The notes under the pieces were generated by a model. That model worked only from the letters and a program-made list of their open reading frames with translations, made no database searches and was not told where the DNA came from. A stretch of DNA of 64,000 nt from Legionella waltersii (GTDB taxonomy: Bacteria > Pseudomonadota > Gammaproteobacteria > Legionellales > Legionellaceae). Below are positions 27,657 through 38,616 of this stretch, in pieces. Both the position numbers and the translations under genes were made by a program. The first letter of the stretch is position 1; every line of letters starts with the position of its first letter. The DNA is taken from contig NZ_LNZB01000015.1 of assembly GCF_001468085.1 (NCBI RefSeq), positions 192,384-256,383 on the forward strand, written 5' to 3'.

Positions 27657-29018
27657 TTACACCTTACGCCAACCAGTTCCTCCAGAACCATCTTCAAGCT
27701 CTATTCCAAGATTGAGCAACTCCGATCGAATTTGATCTGCTCTATCCCAATTTTTATCTTTACGCGCTTGATTGCGCTCAGAAATCAATTGCTCAATGGT
27801 TGCTTTGTCAATCTCATCCAAACCTGACTGTAAGAATGACTCAGGTTCCTCTTGTAGAAGACCTAAGATACTAGCTAAGTACTTCAAAGTGCTGGCTAAT
27901 AGTGGTGAATTACTCTTATTGACTTCATGAGCTAACTGAAATAACACAGACAATGCAATAGGAGTATTGAAGTCATCATTCATAGCCTGATTGAATTCAT
28001 TCGCCCACTTAGAGTCTATGTCTTTATCATTGAGCGCAGGGACATCTTTTATTGCTTGATACAAACGAGTCAATGCTTTTTGAGCGTTTAATAAATTTTC
28101 CTCAGAATAATTTAAGGGGCTTCGATAATGGCTACTGAGCAAAAAATATCGAATGACTTCTGGATGATGTTTTGTTAATACATCTTCAATCGTGAAAAAA
28201 TTTCCAACAGACTTAGCCATTTTTTCACCATTAACTTGCAGCATACCAACATGCATCCAATAATTTGCAAAATGCTTTCCAGTAGCTGCTTCGCTTTGGG
28301 CAACTTCGTTCTCATGGTGTGGGAATTGTAGATCTAAACCACCGCCATGGATGTCAAATTGCTCACCTAATTCATGCATTGCCATCGCAGAGCACTCTAT
28401 ATGCCAACCAGGTCTCCCATCGCCCCAGGGAGAAGGCCAACTGGGTTCACCTTGCTTTGCTTTTTTCCATAGTACAAAATCTAAAGGTGATTTTTTTTCT
28501 TTTACAATTTCGACACGAGAACCAGCTACCAACCCTTCTAAATCTTTATGCGACAACTTACCATATTCGGCAAAAGTATCGACTTGATAGCACACGTCCC
28601 CATTATCGCTAACATAAGCGTTCCCTTTATCCAGTAATCGTTTTATTAATCCGACGATAGTATCGATATGCCCTGTAGCTCTAGGCTCGATATCTGGAGG
28701 TAAAATATTTAATGCCTCAGCATCTTCATTCATCGCTTTAATGTACTGTTCCGTTAAAGAATCAATACTTATGCCCCGTTCATTGGCGCGATTAATAATC
28801 TTATCGTCTATATCAGTGATGTTTCTCACATAATTCACTTGATAACCTTGAGAACGTAAATACCGAACGATAACGTCAAAGGAAACCATCGAGCGGGCAT
28901 GGCCAATATGACAACGGTCATAAACAGTTATTCCACAAACATACATCCCTATTTTACCTGGGTTTAGAGGTACAAATTTTTCTTTTGATCGAGTTAATGA
29001 ATTATATATATACAACAT
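27657..29018 (-). CDS. cysS: cysteinyl-tRNA synthetase
   Basis: The 453-residue class I synthetase has CHIGH at 36-40, the zinc ligands Cys28, Cys209, His234 and Glu238, and KMAKS at 266-270 (the KMSKS loop with one change). It charges tRNA-Cys. It is the last gene of a minus-strand run from truA, 9 bases after the glnS stop. Confidence 0.97.
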   Translation of the reverse strand: MLYIYNSLTRSKEKFVPLNPGKIGMYVCGITVYDRCHIGHARSMVSFDVIVRYLRSQGYQVNYVRNITDIDDKIINRANERGISIDSLTEQYIKAMNEDAEALNILPPDIEPRATGHIDTIVGLIKRLLDKGNAYVSDNGDVCYQVDTFAEYGKLSHKDLEGLVAGSRVEIVKEKKSPLDFVLWKKAKQGEPSWPSPWGDGRPGWHIECSAMAMHELGEQFDIHGGGLDLQFPHHENEVAQSEAATGKHFANYWMHVGMLQVNGEKMAKSVGNFFTIEDVLTKHHPEVIRYFLLSSHYRSPLNYSEENLLNAQKALTRLYQAIKDVPALNDKDIDSKWANEFNQAMNDDFNTPIALSVLFQLAHEVNKSNSPLLASTLKYLASILGLLQEEPESFLQSGLDEIDKATIEQLISERNQARKDKNWDRADQIRSELLNLGIELEDGSGGTGWRKV

Positions 29019-29027
29019 TTCAGCCCC

Positions 29028-30686
29028 TTAACTGGATTTTCCCCAAGTATCTTTAAGATCAACAACACGATGAAATGCACACACATTCCCCTCTATCGAT
29101 TCATTGACGCAATAATAACCCAATCGCTCAAACTGGAATACTTCACCAACCGCTTGATCTTTTAGAGCGGGCTCGCAATATCCTTGCGTAGTTTGTAATG
29201 AATCATGATTTAGGAATTGTAAAAAATCCTCTTCGCGGGCAGGGTTAGGATCATTAAATAATCTATCGTATTGATGGATTTTCACTGGATGAGCATGATG
29301 ACAAGAAACCCAGTGAATGACTCCTTTTACTTTTCGATCCTCTGGATTTTTTCCTAAGGTCTTTTCATCATAAGTACAGTGAAGCTCCTTTATTTGACCA
29401 TGTTCATCCTTTATCACACTTTCGCATTTAATGACATAGGCATGCCGCAGTCTTACTTCATTTCCTGGTGATAATCGGAAATACTTTTTGGGTGGGTCTT
29501 CCATGAAGTCTGATTTTTCAATATATATTTCTCGGGAAAATGGTAATAATCGACTGCTCGTTGAATCCTGTTGATGCGGGTTAAAATTAGCGTTAATCTG
29601 CTCCACTTTGCCCTCGGGATAATTAGTAATGATAACTTTTATGGGGTCCATTACGCATAAGGCACGTTTAGCAGTTCGGTTAAATTCATCTCGGACGCAT
29701 TCTTCAAGAAGTGTCATGTCTATCACAGAATCGCTCCGTGAAATTCCAATCATTTCACAAAATTGACGAATCGCAACAGGGGGATAACCGCGTTTACGCA
29801 TACCCCTTAAAGTAGGTAGTCTAGGATCATCCCAACCACTTACAATTTCTTTCTCTACTAATTCACGCAACTTACGCTTACTAGTCACTGTATGTGATAG
29901 ATTTAGCCGAGCAAATTCAGTCTGTACAGGTTTTGCAGGCAGAGGTAAATTATCGACTAACCAGTCATATAATGGCCTATGATCCTGAAATTCAAGTGTA
30001 CACAAAGAATGGGTAATCTTCTCCAAAGCATCGGAAATTGGATGCGCATAATCGTACATTGGATAAATACACCATTCATCCCCTGTTCTTTGATGGCTTG
30101 CATGACGAATACGATATAAAACAGGATCTCTCATATTCACATTTCCTGATTTCATATCTATTTTAGCCCGCAAAACGTATTTACCGTCAGGAAATTCTCC
30201 AGCTTTCATACGCTCAAAGAGATCTAGGCTCTCCTCTATTGGTCTATTTCTGTAAGGACTATCCTTACCTGGCTCTTGCAATGTACCACGATATGCCCTT
30301 ATTTCTTCCATTGTTAGACTATCTACATAAGCCATATCCTTTTTTATCAAAAGCACCGCCAAATCATAGAGTTCATGATAGTAGTCTGAGGAGTGGGTCA
30401 TGTCGCACCAATTAAACCCCAACCAGCGAACGTCTTCGATGATAGCATTTACATACTCTTCTTCTTCCTTTATGGGATTCGTATCGTCAAAGCGTAAAAA
30501 ACATTTTCCTTGAAATTCATCAGCCAAGCCAAAATTCAAACAAATTGATTTTGCATGCCCTACGTGCAAATACCCATTTGGCTCCGGTGGAAAACGGGTT
30601 ACAACCGATTGATGTTTACCGCTTGCTAACTCATCAGTAATGAGTTGTCTTATAAAATGTGCGCGTTTTTCAATTTGTTCTGTCAT
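29028..30686 (-). CDS. glnS: glutaminyl-tRNA synthetase
   Basis: The 552-residue class I synthetase starts the catalytic fold with PPEPNGYLHVGHAKSI (HVGH at 41-44), contains FDDTNP and VTSKRKL (a KMSKS-type loop), and has the C-terminal anticodon-binding beta barrels. EFQDHRPLYDWLVDNL and RKRGYPP are GlnRS-type, which separates it from GluRS. The ATG overlaps the trpA stop by four bases (ATGA), indicating coupled translation. Confidence 0.97.
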   Translation of the reverse strand: MTEQIEKRAHFIRQLITDELASGKHQSVVTRFPPEPNGYLHVGHAKSICLNFGLADEFQGKCFLRFDDTNPIKEEEEYVNAIIEDVRWLGFNWCDMTHSSDYYHELYDLAVLLIKKDMAYVDSLTMEEIRAYRGTLQEPGKDSPYRNRPIEESLDLFERMKAGEFPDGKYVLRAKIDMKSGNVNMRDPVLYRIRHASHQRTGDEWCIYPMYDYAHPISDALEKITHSLCTLEFQDHRPLYDWLVDNLPLPAKPVQTEFARLNLSHTVTSKRKLRELVEKEIVSGWDDPRLPTLRGMRKRGYPPVAIRQFCEMIGISRSDSVIDMTLLEECVRDEFNRTAKRALCVMDPIKVIITNYPEGKVEQINANFNPHQQDSTSSRLLPFSREIYIEKSDFMEDPPKKYFRLSPGNEVRLRHAYVIKCESVIKDEHGQIKELHCTYDEKTLGKNPEDRKVKGVIHWVSCHHAHPVKIHQYDRLFNDPNPAREEDFLQFLNHDSLQTTQGYCEPALKDQAVGEVFQFERLGYYCVNESIEGNVCAFHRVVDLKDTWGKSS

Positions 30687-31501
30687 GCTTTAATTCCAAT
30701 GTTGTCAATCGCCTCTCGCATAGAATGGATTATGGTATGCGCTGCTTGTAACGGATCTTTTTTTGCAGTGTAGGCCTCAATGATTCTCTCGATCAAAGCA
30801 GCTCCAACAATAACGCCATCAGCAAACTGAGAAACTTTAGCAGCTATTTCAGGTGTTTTAATTCCAAATCCTACCATCATTGGTAATTTGGATAAGCGCT
30901 TTTTCAGTTGATATTGTTCCTGCAAGCTCGTCAGGTCTAGGGCGTTAGAGCCGGTAACCCCTTTAAGGGAAACATAATACAAGTACCCGTTCGCATGTCG
31001 ATTTATTAGTTCAATCCGATCATCTGTGGTTGTTGGTGAACATAAAAATATGCAATACAGGCCATGTTTGTTCCACACTCTCACAACGCCTTCTGCTTCT
31101 TCGGGTGGTAAATCAACCAATATGGTACCATCTACTCCAGCTTCAATCGCGTGCTGAGCAAATAAATCGTAGCCATATTGTTCTATGGGATTTAAGTACC
31201 CCATCACGATAATAGGTGTATCGTTGTCTTGTTGGCGGAACTCCTTCACCATATCCAACACGCTTTCACAATGAATTGAATGAGTTAGAGCTCGCTCCAT
31301 AGCACGCTGTATGACGGGCCCTTCAGCCATAGGATCAGAAAATGGTATTCCAAGTTCTAAAACATCAGCCCCTGCTTTCACCAATTCATGCATCAAAGGG
31401 ACGGTTAGCTCAGGATGAGGATCACCTGCCGTGATGTATGGACTGAGCATTTTCCGTCCACTCATACTTAGATTTGCTAAAGTCTTATCAATTCGATTCA
31501 T
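30683..31501 (-). CDS. trpA: tryptophan synthase alpha subunit
   Basis: TrpA cleaves indole-3-glycerol phosphate to indole, which is channelled to TrpB. The 272-residue TIM barrel has Glu49 in VLELGIPFSDP, as in the family. At the position of the second catalytic carboxylate (Asp60 in E. coli) the sequence is MAEGP, so a Glu replaces Asp, keeping the charge. SLKGVTGSNALD and GFGIKTPE form the phosphate-binding loops. It lies 36 bases after trpB. Confidence 0.96.
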   Translation of the reverse strand: MNRIDKTLANLSMSGRKMLSPYITAGDPHPELTVPLMHELVKAGADVLELGIPFSDPMAEGPVIQRAMERALTHSIHCESVLDMVKEFRQQDNDTPIIVMGYLNPIEQYGYDLFAQHAIEAGVDGTILVDLPPEEAEGVVRVWNKHGLYCIFLCSPTTTDDRIELINRHANGYLYYVSLKGVTGSNALDLTSLQEQYQLKKRLSKLPMMVGFGIKTPEIAAKVSQFADGVIVGAALIERIIEAYTAKKDPLQAAHTIIHSMREAIDNIGIKA

Positions 31502-31537
31502 GTTCTACCTGAGAAGTATGTAAAATTTATTCATGCA

Positions 31538-32737
31538 TTAAACATTAATTCCATCTATTGCGGCTACTGTATGCATGTCCTTGTCTCCACGTCCAGATAA
31601 ACAAACTATTATAGTTTGATCTGGAGACATGGTTTTAGCTAGTTTTATTGCATAAGCTATCGCATGGCTAGACTCTAATGCAGGAATAATCCCTTCTACC
31701 CGAGTCAAAGAACGAAATGCTTCAAGAGCCTCAGTATCATTAATGGCCTGATAAATGACTCGACCTGTGTCTTTCAAATAAGCATGCTCAGGACCAACTC
31801 CAGGATAATCCAATCCAGCAGAGACAGAGTGAGTATCTATCACTTGACCATGCTCATCGCACAATAAATAGGTTCTGTTTCCATGCAATACTCCTGGTTT
31901 TCCAGCAAGCAAAGAAGCGGAGTGTTCTCCTGTTTCTATTCCTTTACCAGCGGCTTCCACACCATAAATAGCAACAGATTGGTCATTTAAAAAGGGGTAA
32001 AATAAACCAATAGCATTTGAGCCGCCCCCAACACATGCTACTAATGCATCAGGTAATTGCCCTGTCTTTTCAAGACATTGAGCCCTTGCTTCATGACCTA
32101 TAACCGTTTGGAAATCTCTAACCATTTGCGGATAGGGATGAGGTCCAGCAACCGTACCAATGATGTAAAAGGTATCGTCAACATTGCTTACCCAGTCTCT
32201 CATGGCCTCATTGAGTGCATCTTTCAGAGTTCTTGATCCAGAGGTTACTGGGATTACTTCTGCTCCTAATAATTTCATTCGATAGACATTGCTTGATTGG
32301 CGTTTAATGTCTTCAGAACCCATGTAAACAACACATTTAAATCCAAATTTTGCTGCAACTGTGGCAGTTGCTACACCATGTTGACCAGCGCCAGTTTCAG
32401 CAATAACTCGTGTTTTTCCCATTCGTTTTGCTAAAAGCGCCTGACCTATTGTGTTATTAATTTTATGAGCACCAGTATGATTTAAATCCTCTCGCTTAAG
32501 ATAGATTTGTGCACCACCAGTTTCTTTACTCAAACGCTCTGCATAATACAATGGATTGGGTCGTCCCACGAAGTCCTTCAATTCAAAGCGTAGTTCAGCA
32601 AGAAATTCAGGATCATTGCGAAATTTGGCGTAGGCATCCCCTAGTTGTTTAACAGCATGAACCAATGTATCTGCTATAAACATTCCACCATACGGACCAA
32701 AATGCCCAAACTCATCTGGAAGTTCTTTTTTTCCCAT
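31538..32737 (-). CDS. trpB: tryptophan synthase beta subunit
   Basis: TrpB condenses indole and serine to tryptophan with PLP. The 399-residue protein has the PLP lysine in HKINNT (Lys92 from the chosen start), ETGAGQHG, and the GGGSNAIG phosphate loop. The start at 32737 ([11 protein letters not shown]) lies one base after the trpF stop and fits the family N-terminus; an ATG at 32761 inside trpF would add eight unrelated residues. Confidence 0.96.
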   Translation of the reverse strand: MGKKELPDEFGHFGPYGGMFIADTLVHAVKQLGDAYAKFRNDPEFLAELRFELKDFVGRPNPLYYAERLSKETGGAQIYLKREDLNHTGAHKINNTIGQALLAKRMGKTRVIAETGAGQHGVATATVAAKFGFKCVVYMGSEDIKRQSSNVYRMKLLGAEVIPVTSGSRTLKDALNEAMRDWVSNVDDTFYIIGTVAGPHPYPQMVRDFQTVIGHEARAQCLEKTGQLPDALVACVGGGSNAIGLFYPFLNDQSVAIYGVEAAGKGIETGEHSASLLAGKPGVLHGNRTYLLCDEHGQVIDTHSVSAGLDYPGVGPEHAYLKDTGRVIYQAINDTEALEAFRSLTRVEGIIPALESSHAIAYAIKLAKTMSPDQTIIVCLSGRGDKDMHTVAAIDGINV

Positions 32738-32738
32738 A

Positions 32739-33362
32739 CTATCCCCATAGCGCTTTAACAAAGCGGCTCATTTTTTGATGATCTTTAATACCCGGCGATA
32801 TTTCAACTCCACTGCATACATCAACAGCATGTGGTCTGCAAAGCTTCACCGCATCTACTACATTGTTTTCATTCAAACCACCAGCCAAAATGTAAGCTTT
32901 ATTAACTTCTTTCGGGATGATTTGCCAATCAAAAGTTTCTCCTGTACCGCCACGTGCCTGTTGCGAAGGTGTGTCTAAAAGTATCGCACTGGCCTGACTA
33001 AATTCCAGTGCACTTTGCTGTATTTGTTCTGCGGATAGAGGACGAATGGCTTTAATATAAGGTTTATTAAATTGATTACAAAACTGTACGTCTTCATCCC
33101 CATGAAATTGCAAATACTGAATCGATAGTTCATTTACCAAACGATGAATAAACTCTTTCTCAGAGTTAACCAGGACAGCAACCACATCGACAAAAGCAGG
33201 TATGTTTTGAGTGAGCTTCTTGGCCTTTTCAATCGAAATATTACGAGAGCTATTTGAGTAAAATATAAAGCCTAAAGCATCAACACCCAATTCTAAGGCA
33301 TATTCTACATCTTGAATCTGAGTCATTCCACACATTTTGATGTGCGTATGCGATGAATTCAC
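32739..33362 (-). CDS. trpF: phosphoribosylanthranilate isomerase
   Basis: TrpF carries out the Amadori rearrangement of phosphoribosylanthranilate in tryptophan synthesis. The 207-residue TIM barrel has IKMCGMTQ with the catalytic Cys, [10 protein letters not shown], and the phosphate site AGGLNENNV. It starts with GTG immediately after the truA stop codon and ends next to trpB. The trpE-G-D-C genes are not in the window. Confidence 0.95.
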   Translation of the reverse strand: MNSSHTHIKMCGMTQIQDVEYALELGVDALGFIFYSNSSRNISIEKAKKLTQNIPAFVDVVAVLVNSEKEFIHRLVNELSIQYLQFHGDEDVQFCNQFNKPYIKAIRPLSAEQIQQSALEFSQASAILLDTPSQQARGGTGETFDWQIIPKEVNKAYILAGGLNENNVVDAVKLCRPHAVDVCSGVEISPGIKDHQKMSRFVKALWG

Positions 33363-34151
33363 TTATTTCTCCCACATGAATATAGGACCAGGGTGAGATT
33401 GATACACGCCAAATTCGGAGGGATAGTTAACCTGTGCTAAATAAAGCCCGTACGATGGCGCAGTTTCTGCACCTAATTTCCTGTCTTTAGCTTTAAGCAC
33501 CTCTTCAACCCAGCTCACTGGGTGTTTTCCAGAGCCAACTGCAATTAAAACACCTGCAATATTTCTTACCATATGATGGAGAAACGCATTTGCAGTAATA
33601 TCAATCAGTACTAAATCATTGTGTCTAGTCACTTGAATAGCATGAATATTTCTCATGGGTGTATTCGATTGGCATTCTATGGACCTAAACGAGGTGAAGT
33701 CATTTTCACCCACCAAGAATTGTGCTCCCTGATGCATTAGTCGATGATCAAGTTGCCTGTATTGCCAAGTAACATTACTTCTTAATAAACCAGGACGGAT
33801 TGCACTATTATATATGACGTATCTGTATCGCCTGCTTATAGCAGAATAACGCGCATGAAAAGTGTCAGGCATCTCCTTACCCCACTTAACACAAATGTCT
33901 TTAGGTAAGAATGAATTTGCACCATGTATCCAAGCCCTTATGGTGCGTTCTTTTTCACAATCAAAATGGACTACTTGATTGGTTGCGTGGACACCTGTAT
34001 CTGTTCTGCCAGCACACACAACGGATATGGCACAGTCTGCTACTTTAGAAAGAGCGTTTTCAAGTGCCTGTTGAATAGTATGTAAGCCAGTTTGTGCTTG
34101 CCAGCCGTGGTATCGGCAGCCATCGTATTCAACCACTAAGGCAATACGCAT
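33363..34151 (-). CDS. truA: tRNA pseudouridine(38-40) synthase
   Basis: The 262-residue protein has CAGRTDTGVHA with the catalytic Asp51 and the FLHHMVRNIAG motif of TruA. It modifies the anticodon stem-loop of many tRNAs. It lies between fimV and trpF, the same neighbourhood as in Pseudomonas (fimV-truA-trpF), and shares an edge with trpF with no spacer. Confidence 0.96.
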   Translation of the reverse strand: MRIALVVEYDGCRYHGWQAQTGLHTIQQALENALSKVADCAISVVCAGRTDTGVHATNQVVHFDCEKERTIRAWIHGANSFLPKDICVKWGKEMPDTFHARYSAISRRYRYVIYNSAIRPGLLRSNVTWQYRQLDHRLMHQGAQFLVGENDFTSFRSIECQSNTPMRNIHAIQVTRHNDLVLIDITANAFLHHMVRNIAGVLIAVGSGKHPVSWVEEVLKAKDRKLGAETAPSYGLYLAQVNYPSEFGVYQSHPGPIFMWEK

Positions 34152-34214
34152 TGAATTTTCCTGATAAAACCTTCAATTTATATCACGGCTTATATTTTGT
34201 CTATACTTTCTAGA

Positions 34215-36833
34215 TTACAAATCCTTTAATAGTTTCTTTGCTTCTTTTTTCTGAGCCGAACTACCATGCTCAATTACTTCCTCTAATGAACCTTTAGCGG
34301 ATTCAATATCACCCATGCTGATGTATGTTTTAGCCAAATCCAGGAGCGTGTCGAGTGCTTTTTTACTTTTTAAGGGGCTGGCTGTCTTATCCTCATCTTT
34401 TGTTTCAATTACAGTAGATTCCCCTGCGTCAAATTGAATAGCACTATCATCGGCATTTTTACTAATTTCTGACTCATTCTTCTCATCTGGTGTAGCAAAT
34501 AAATCAGTTTCTAGGGAGAGTGTATCTTTGATTTCAGAGAAAGATTCAGTCTCGGTTGTTGTAGAAACTTCTTCATTTGAAGCCTGTTCTTCTTTTTTAT
34601 CTTCTGAAATTGATAGTTCACCTTCAGTCGTTAGAGGAGAGACAAATTCAATGTCCATTGTAGGCTCTTCTTCCTGTTCTACCTCTTTGGTTTTTTTGGA
34701 AGGCTTTCTCTCTTCCTTAACTGCCTCATGAAGACCAGTTTCAAACTCTAAAACCCCTAACTCTTCATTATCTTCTCCTTCCTTTTTAGGTTCATTGTCT
34801 TCAGCTGGTTTAGAAAGAGGAAGTTCAATAGGAGTAAGCTCTTTACTGGAAGGCTCCTCCTTGACGTTTGATTCAAATTCAATAAAATCGTCTTGATTTA
34901 CTTCGGCTTCATTTTGAATACTTTCTGCAGTCGCATTTTCAAGATTTGATGCAATCTCTTCAGGTGGAGAAACTTCAAGCTGTTCATCAACCGGTGATGC
35001 AATGACTTCCGTCTCCTCAGGTTTAGTCTGAGCTTGCTGTACATCTTTAGTATCCGGTTTAGTCTGATCTTTCAACACCTCTGAAACTTCTATTGTCTCC
35101 TCATCCGGTGTATCTGGCTCAAACTCCAACTCATCTGATGAGGTGATTTCTGCTTCATCCATTGGAAGAAACGAATTTTCAACTCCAGAAGATTGCCCTT
35201 CAACCGATTTGTCCGCGATAATTGAAGCCAGTGGTCTGGGATGTTTAGGGTTATACTTAGCTGTGCTTTCAGGTAAGATTGGATGTTCTTTTTCAATAGG
35301 CGTGTGCATCTCTTCTTTAGGGGCTTCTGATTTTTCTGGTGAACCTTGCTCAACAATGCTGGTTACTGCTCTAACGACATTAGTAACCTCTTGAGGCTGA
35401 AGCGTTTCTTGCTCTATTGGTAGTACATTAGGCTCAGGAACGGTGCTAGTTGGCCCTTGTTCCTCTGTTTTTTGTTCTCGTACTCTAAAGTACCAGTATG
35501 CAAATGCATACCCTCCTCCAGCCAATACAATAAATAAAAGTACAAAAGGCCATACACTCATTGAGTCGTCATCAGATTTACTTGAGCTAGCCTGGGAAGC
35601 AACAGATTGTCGCTCTTTCATTATAACTTGAATTTGCTTTCTTAAGGTTTCTAATTCCTTATCTCTTTGATCCAGTTTGTCCTGTAGCTTTTTATTTTGG
35701 TCTTGCAGCAATCTCAACTGTTCCATTAACAATGCATTGGACTCTCTTACGGTTTCAACAGCGGCAGTAGTTATAGATATTTCAGCTTTTGTTTTAGCAT
35801 CTTGCTCAGCTTGTTGAGATACAATGATTTGTTTTGGGTTCTGAGTATTGGTATTAATAGGATTTGCAGTTATATTTTGAATAATTTGTGGGAATGAATC
35901 CTTTGGAATGGCATTTGTTTCATTCAGTTTGGGAACTGCAGGGACTTCTGAGTTTTTCGATTGAGATACCGGATTAACGTTATGAGCATTGACATAGGGT
36001 GGTGCTAGAACATGGTTGATTTCTGTTTTTTCAGTCCATGCCTTATCATGAGCCATCACTTCTTCAACAGCCAAATCAGAGGGCACTTTTTCAATTTCTT
36101 CGGTAGATGGTATAGCTAAGCGTGATCCAACTTTTAAACCATTTAAATTCCCATTAGTAAATGCTTCAGGATTTGCACCGACAATCGCCAAAACGACTTG
36201 CGGTAATATCAAATTAGAGGTTTTATAACGCTGCGCGATTTGCCAAACGTTTTCATTGGCTACAGTAGGTCCATAAGTTGTCTTTTTCTTGTCATCATTA
36301 AGGTTAACTGGATTATGATCTACTGTACTTAGAACTGGTTTATCAACTACTCCAGGCTCGTTGGCATAAGTAGTTGTTTTTTTCTTATAGTAGCTTGGCT
36401 TGCTTTGAGCGATACTCTCTTCGAGCTTATAACCAGGGGGGTCTAGAAGAACGGTATAGGATTTATAGAGTTGTCCACTTGGCCAAACTAAATCAATGAC
36501 AATTTCCATATAGGGCTCAGTCATCCGTTCATCTGATTTAATGATGATTACCGACTTCCCCTGTGAATTTTTCCCTATTTTAAAGTTCAATAAGGATAAA
36601 ATTGCTGCTCGTTGAAGACCAATTTCCTCAAACTGTTGCGGATCAGCCACACTCACTTTAATGGTTGATAGTGAATTACCTCCTACATCAACTAATTCAA
36701 TCTCAGCTAAAAAAGGTTGATCTAGGGAGGATTTAACAACCATTTCCCCTAATCCAAGACCATATAAAGAGAATGGCATAGTCAATGAAAGTATAGCCGC
36801 ATGCAGTACGGTTTTTTTCAATTGGAGCTCCAT
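34215..36833 (-). CDS. fimV: FimV/HubP-family polar hub protein
   Basis: The 872-residue protein has a signal peptide (ending near GLG, residue 28), a periplasmic region with a LysM-like segment (about 190-250, ENVWQIAQRYKTSN), a coiled coil (about 350-405), one transmembrane helix (about 427-446, VWPFVLLFIVLAGGGYAFAY), a very acidic cytoplasmic region rich in Glu/Asp (about 460-810), and a C-terminal FimV motif (LDLAKTYISMGDIESAKGSLEEVI). FimV/HubP proteins bind peptidoglycan and organise type IV pili, flagella and type II secretion at the cell pole. The overall architecture and the fimV-truA order support the call. Confidence 0.9.
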   Translation of the reverse strand: MELQLKKTVLHAAILSLTMPFSLYGLGLGEMVVKSSLDQPFLAEIELVDVGGNSLSTIKVSVADPQQFEEIGLQRAAILSLLNFKIGKNSQGKSVIIIKSDERMTEPYMEIVIDLVWPSGQLYKSYTVLLDPPGYKLEESIAQSKPSYYKKKTTTYANEPGVVDKPVLSTVDHNPVNLNDDKKKTTYGPTVANENVWQIAQRYKTSNLILPQVVLAIVGANPEAFTNGNLNGLKVGSRLAIPSTEEIEKVPSDLAVEEVMAHDKAWTEKTEINHVLAPPYVNAHNVNPVSQSKNSEVPAVPKLNETNAIPKDSFPQIIQNITANPINTNTQNPKQIIVSQQAEQDAKTKAEISITTAAVETVRESNALLMEQLRLLQDQNKKLQDKLDQRDKELETLRKQIQVIMKERQSVASQASSSKSDDDSMSVWPFVLLFIVLAGGGYAFAYWYFRVREQKTEEQGPTSTVPEPNVLPIEQETLQPQEVTNVVRAVTSIVEQGSPEKSEAPKEEMHTPIEKEHPILPESTAKYNPKHPRPLASIIADKSVEGQSSGVENSFLPMDEAEITSSDELEFEPDTPDEETIEVSEVLKDQTKPDTKDVQQAQTKPEETEVIASPVDEQLEVSPPEEIASNLENATAESIQNEAEVNQDDFIEFESNVKEEPSSKELTPIELPLSKPAEDNEPKKEGEDNEELGVLEFETGLHEAVKEERKPSKKTKEVEQEEEPTMDIEFVSPLTTEGELSISEDKKEEQASNEEVSTTTETESFSEIKDTLSLETDLFATPDEKNESEISKNADDSAIQFDAGESTVIETKDEDKTASPLKSKKALDTLLDLAKTYISMGDIESAKGSLEEVIEHGSSAQKKEAKKLLKDL

Positions 36834-36961
36834 GCACCAGTAATAAGTAAGTTACATAACAAAAATTAACATTATATCCAGGTCTATTCAAGAAAATCGA
36901 TGATTATTCTTTAATAATCATTTAATTATGCATTATTTTGATACAAACTTCCTTATAAGGA

Positions 36962-38460
36962 TTAATTCATCTTCTGGCCACTTCCTCCTTCTTGAAGTCC
37001 TTTTAAACTCGGGACGTCCACCCCATCATAATTGATAAAAGTCATCATACCAGTTGCTTGGTGATAGAGCATATGGCAATGCATCATCCAATTTCCTGGA
37101 TTATTTGTGTCAAATTGAATTTTTACAGTTGATTTTGGCATCACCAGAACCGTATCTCTCATTGCACCTTGCTTAAGTGGTTTGCCATCAATCTCTGTTA
37201 CCTCAAAAACATGTCCATGAAGATGCATTGGATGCTCCATGCCGGTATTATTTACAAACACCATTTCAATTCGTTTATTTGGTTTAACCTCAATTGGGTT
37301 AACAATTGGCCAAGATTGTTTATTGATCTGCCAAGTATAAGTGGCCATTGATCCATCCAACGTAACAGTAAGAGTTTGCCCTGGCTTTTGAGGGCTCAAT
37401 GGATGTAAGGCCGTTGTCTTAAATTCTTGATCATAGTTTAAGGCACCAGCTTTAGTTGCAATCTTTTCGTTGGGTAAGACAATTTTAGCGTTTTCAGTGG
37501 CCAATATTAAACCCGTTCTCATATTCGTTCCCTCTCCTTGGGCTAAAATTGGATATGTACCCTCTCCTTTTGGGATAGTCACTAATAAATCAATTCTCTG
37601 TCCTACTGCTAACTGAAATTGATTTCCTAGAATGGGCTTAATTCTCTCGCCATCAACTGCAATCGCCTCTGCATTTAACTGGCCTGTATGAATAAAAAAG
37701 TTGGTCATGGCAGAACCCGCAATGATTCGTAGTCGAACTTTCTCTCCCTCTTTTACAGGAATGATTTCTGGGTTTTGCAGCGTCCTGTAATTCGTTAGAA
37801 AGGCATCATAGTGCACATCAACCAAATCCGGTTGTGAAGACTTCGAATTTTTTAACATTGAAGAGGACATAGACATTTTGCCCTGAGACATGTTCATTGG
37901 CATCCTGTTGCTTTTACGGAGATCTTTGAGAATCACAGTTGGCTCTTTGAAGCTAAAATCACCAATCATCATAACAACCTCTTTATCAGCTATGTGTTCA
38001 TTCGGGTCATTAATAATAAAAGGGGCTGATAAAAACCTTTGTTCTTGTAAATCTGCATGAGAATGCATCCAATAAGTTCCAGCCTGAACAAGTTTAAAAC
38101 GATAATGATAGGAGCCTTTAGCTGGTATTGGAGGCTGTGTTACATAAGGTACTCCATCCTGGTTATTCGGTAAAATTAATCCATGCCAGTGAATTACAGT
38201 AGGAGCATCTAGTGTGTTTTTCACAATGGCATCAAAGAGCTGTCCTTTTTCACCTCTAAATCCCCAAGTGCCATCTGGTTGTTCAATTCGAATTAAATTG
38301 CTGTTTTTACCATGAACCTTTACAGAATATTTCTTAATAAGTAACTCTATAGGTTTAGTCTCATTAGCACTGTATGAACTGTTTAAATAAACTAGTAATG
38401 CACTAAAAAAAACTCCTTGATGTACTTACCCAAAGCGCGCCCCCCGTTCTTGTCTGTCAT
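36962..38460 (-). CDS. multicopper oxidase with apparent frameshift near the 5' end
   Basis: The frame carries all copper-site motifs of a three-domain multicopper oxidase: IHWHGLI, YWMHSHADLQEQ, MEHPMHLHGHVFEV and GNWMMHCHMLYHQATGM, plus a Met-rich stretch (NRMPMNMSQGKMSM) as in copper-handling oxidases. The first cupredoxin strand (YSVKVHGKNSNLIRIEQPDG) is encoded upstream of 38224, where the frame has no ATG, GTG or TTG start. An ATG at 38460 with AGGA five bases upstream opens a frame that enters this one if one T is added to the T8 run (plus-strand A8 at 38405-38412). So this is a sequencing slip, a phase-variable tract or a recent pseudogene. Export is likely but no twin-arginine motif is seen. 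Confidence 0.75.
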
Positions 38461-38616
38461 TTAATCCTATTTCCTGAATGATTTTAAATAGTACTAGGAT
38501 TAATCTTATCCTGATTATCCTGATGCCACCAGTTAGTAGACTTTTGTTTAAAGCTCTTGTTGCAATCAAATCTTCAGTCATTCATAATTTATCATCTTAA
38601 GATGTTTGAGAATTCT

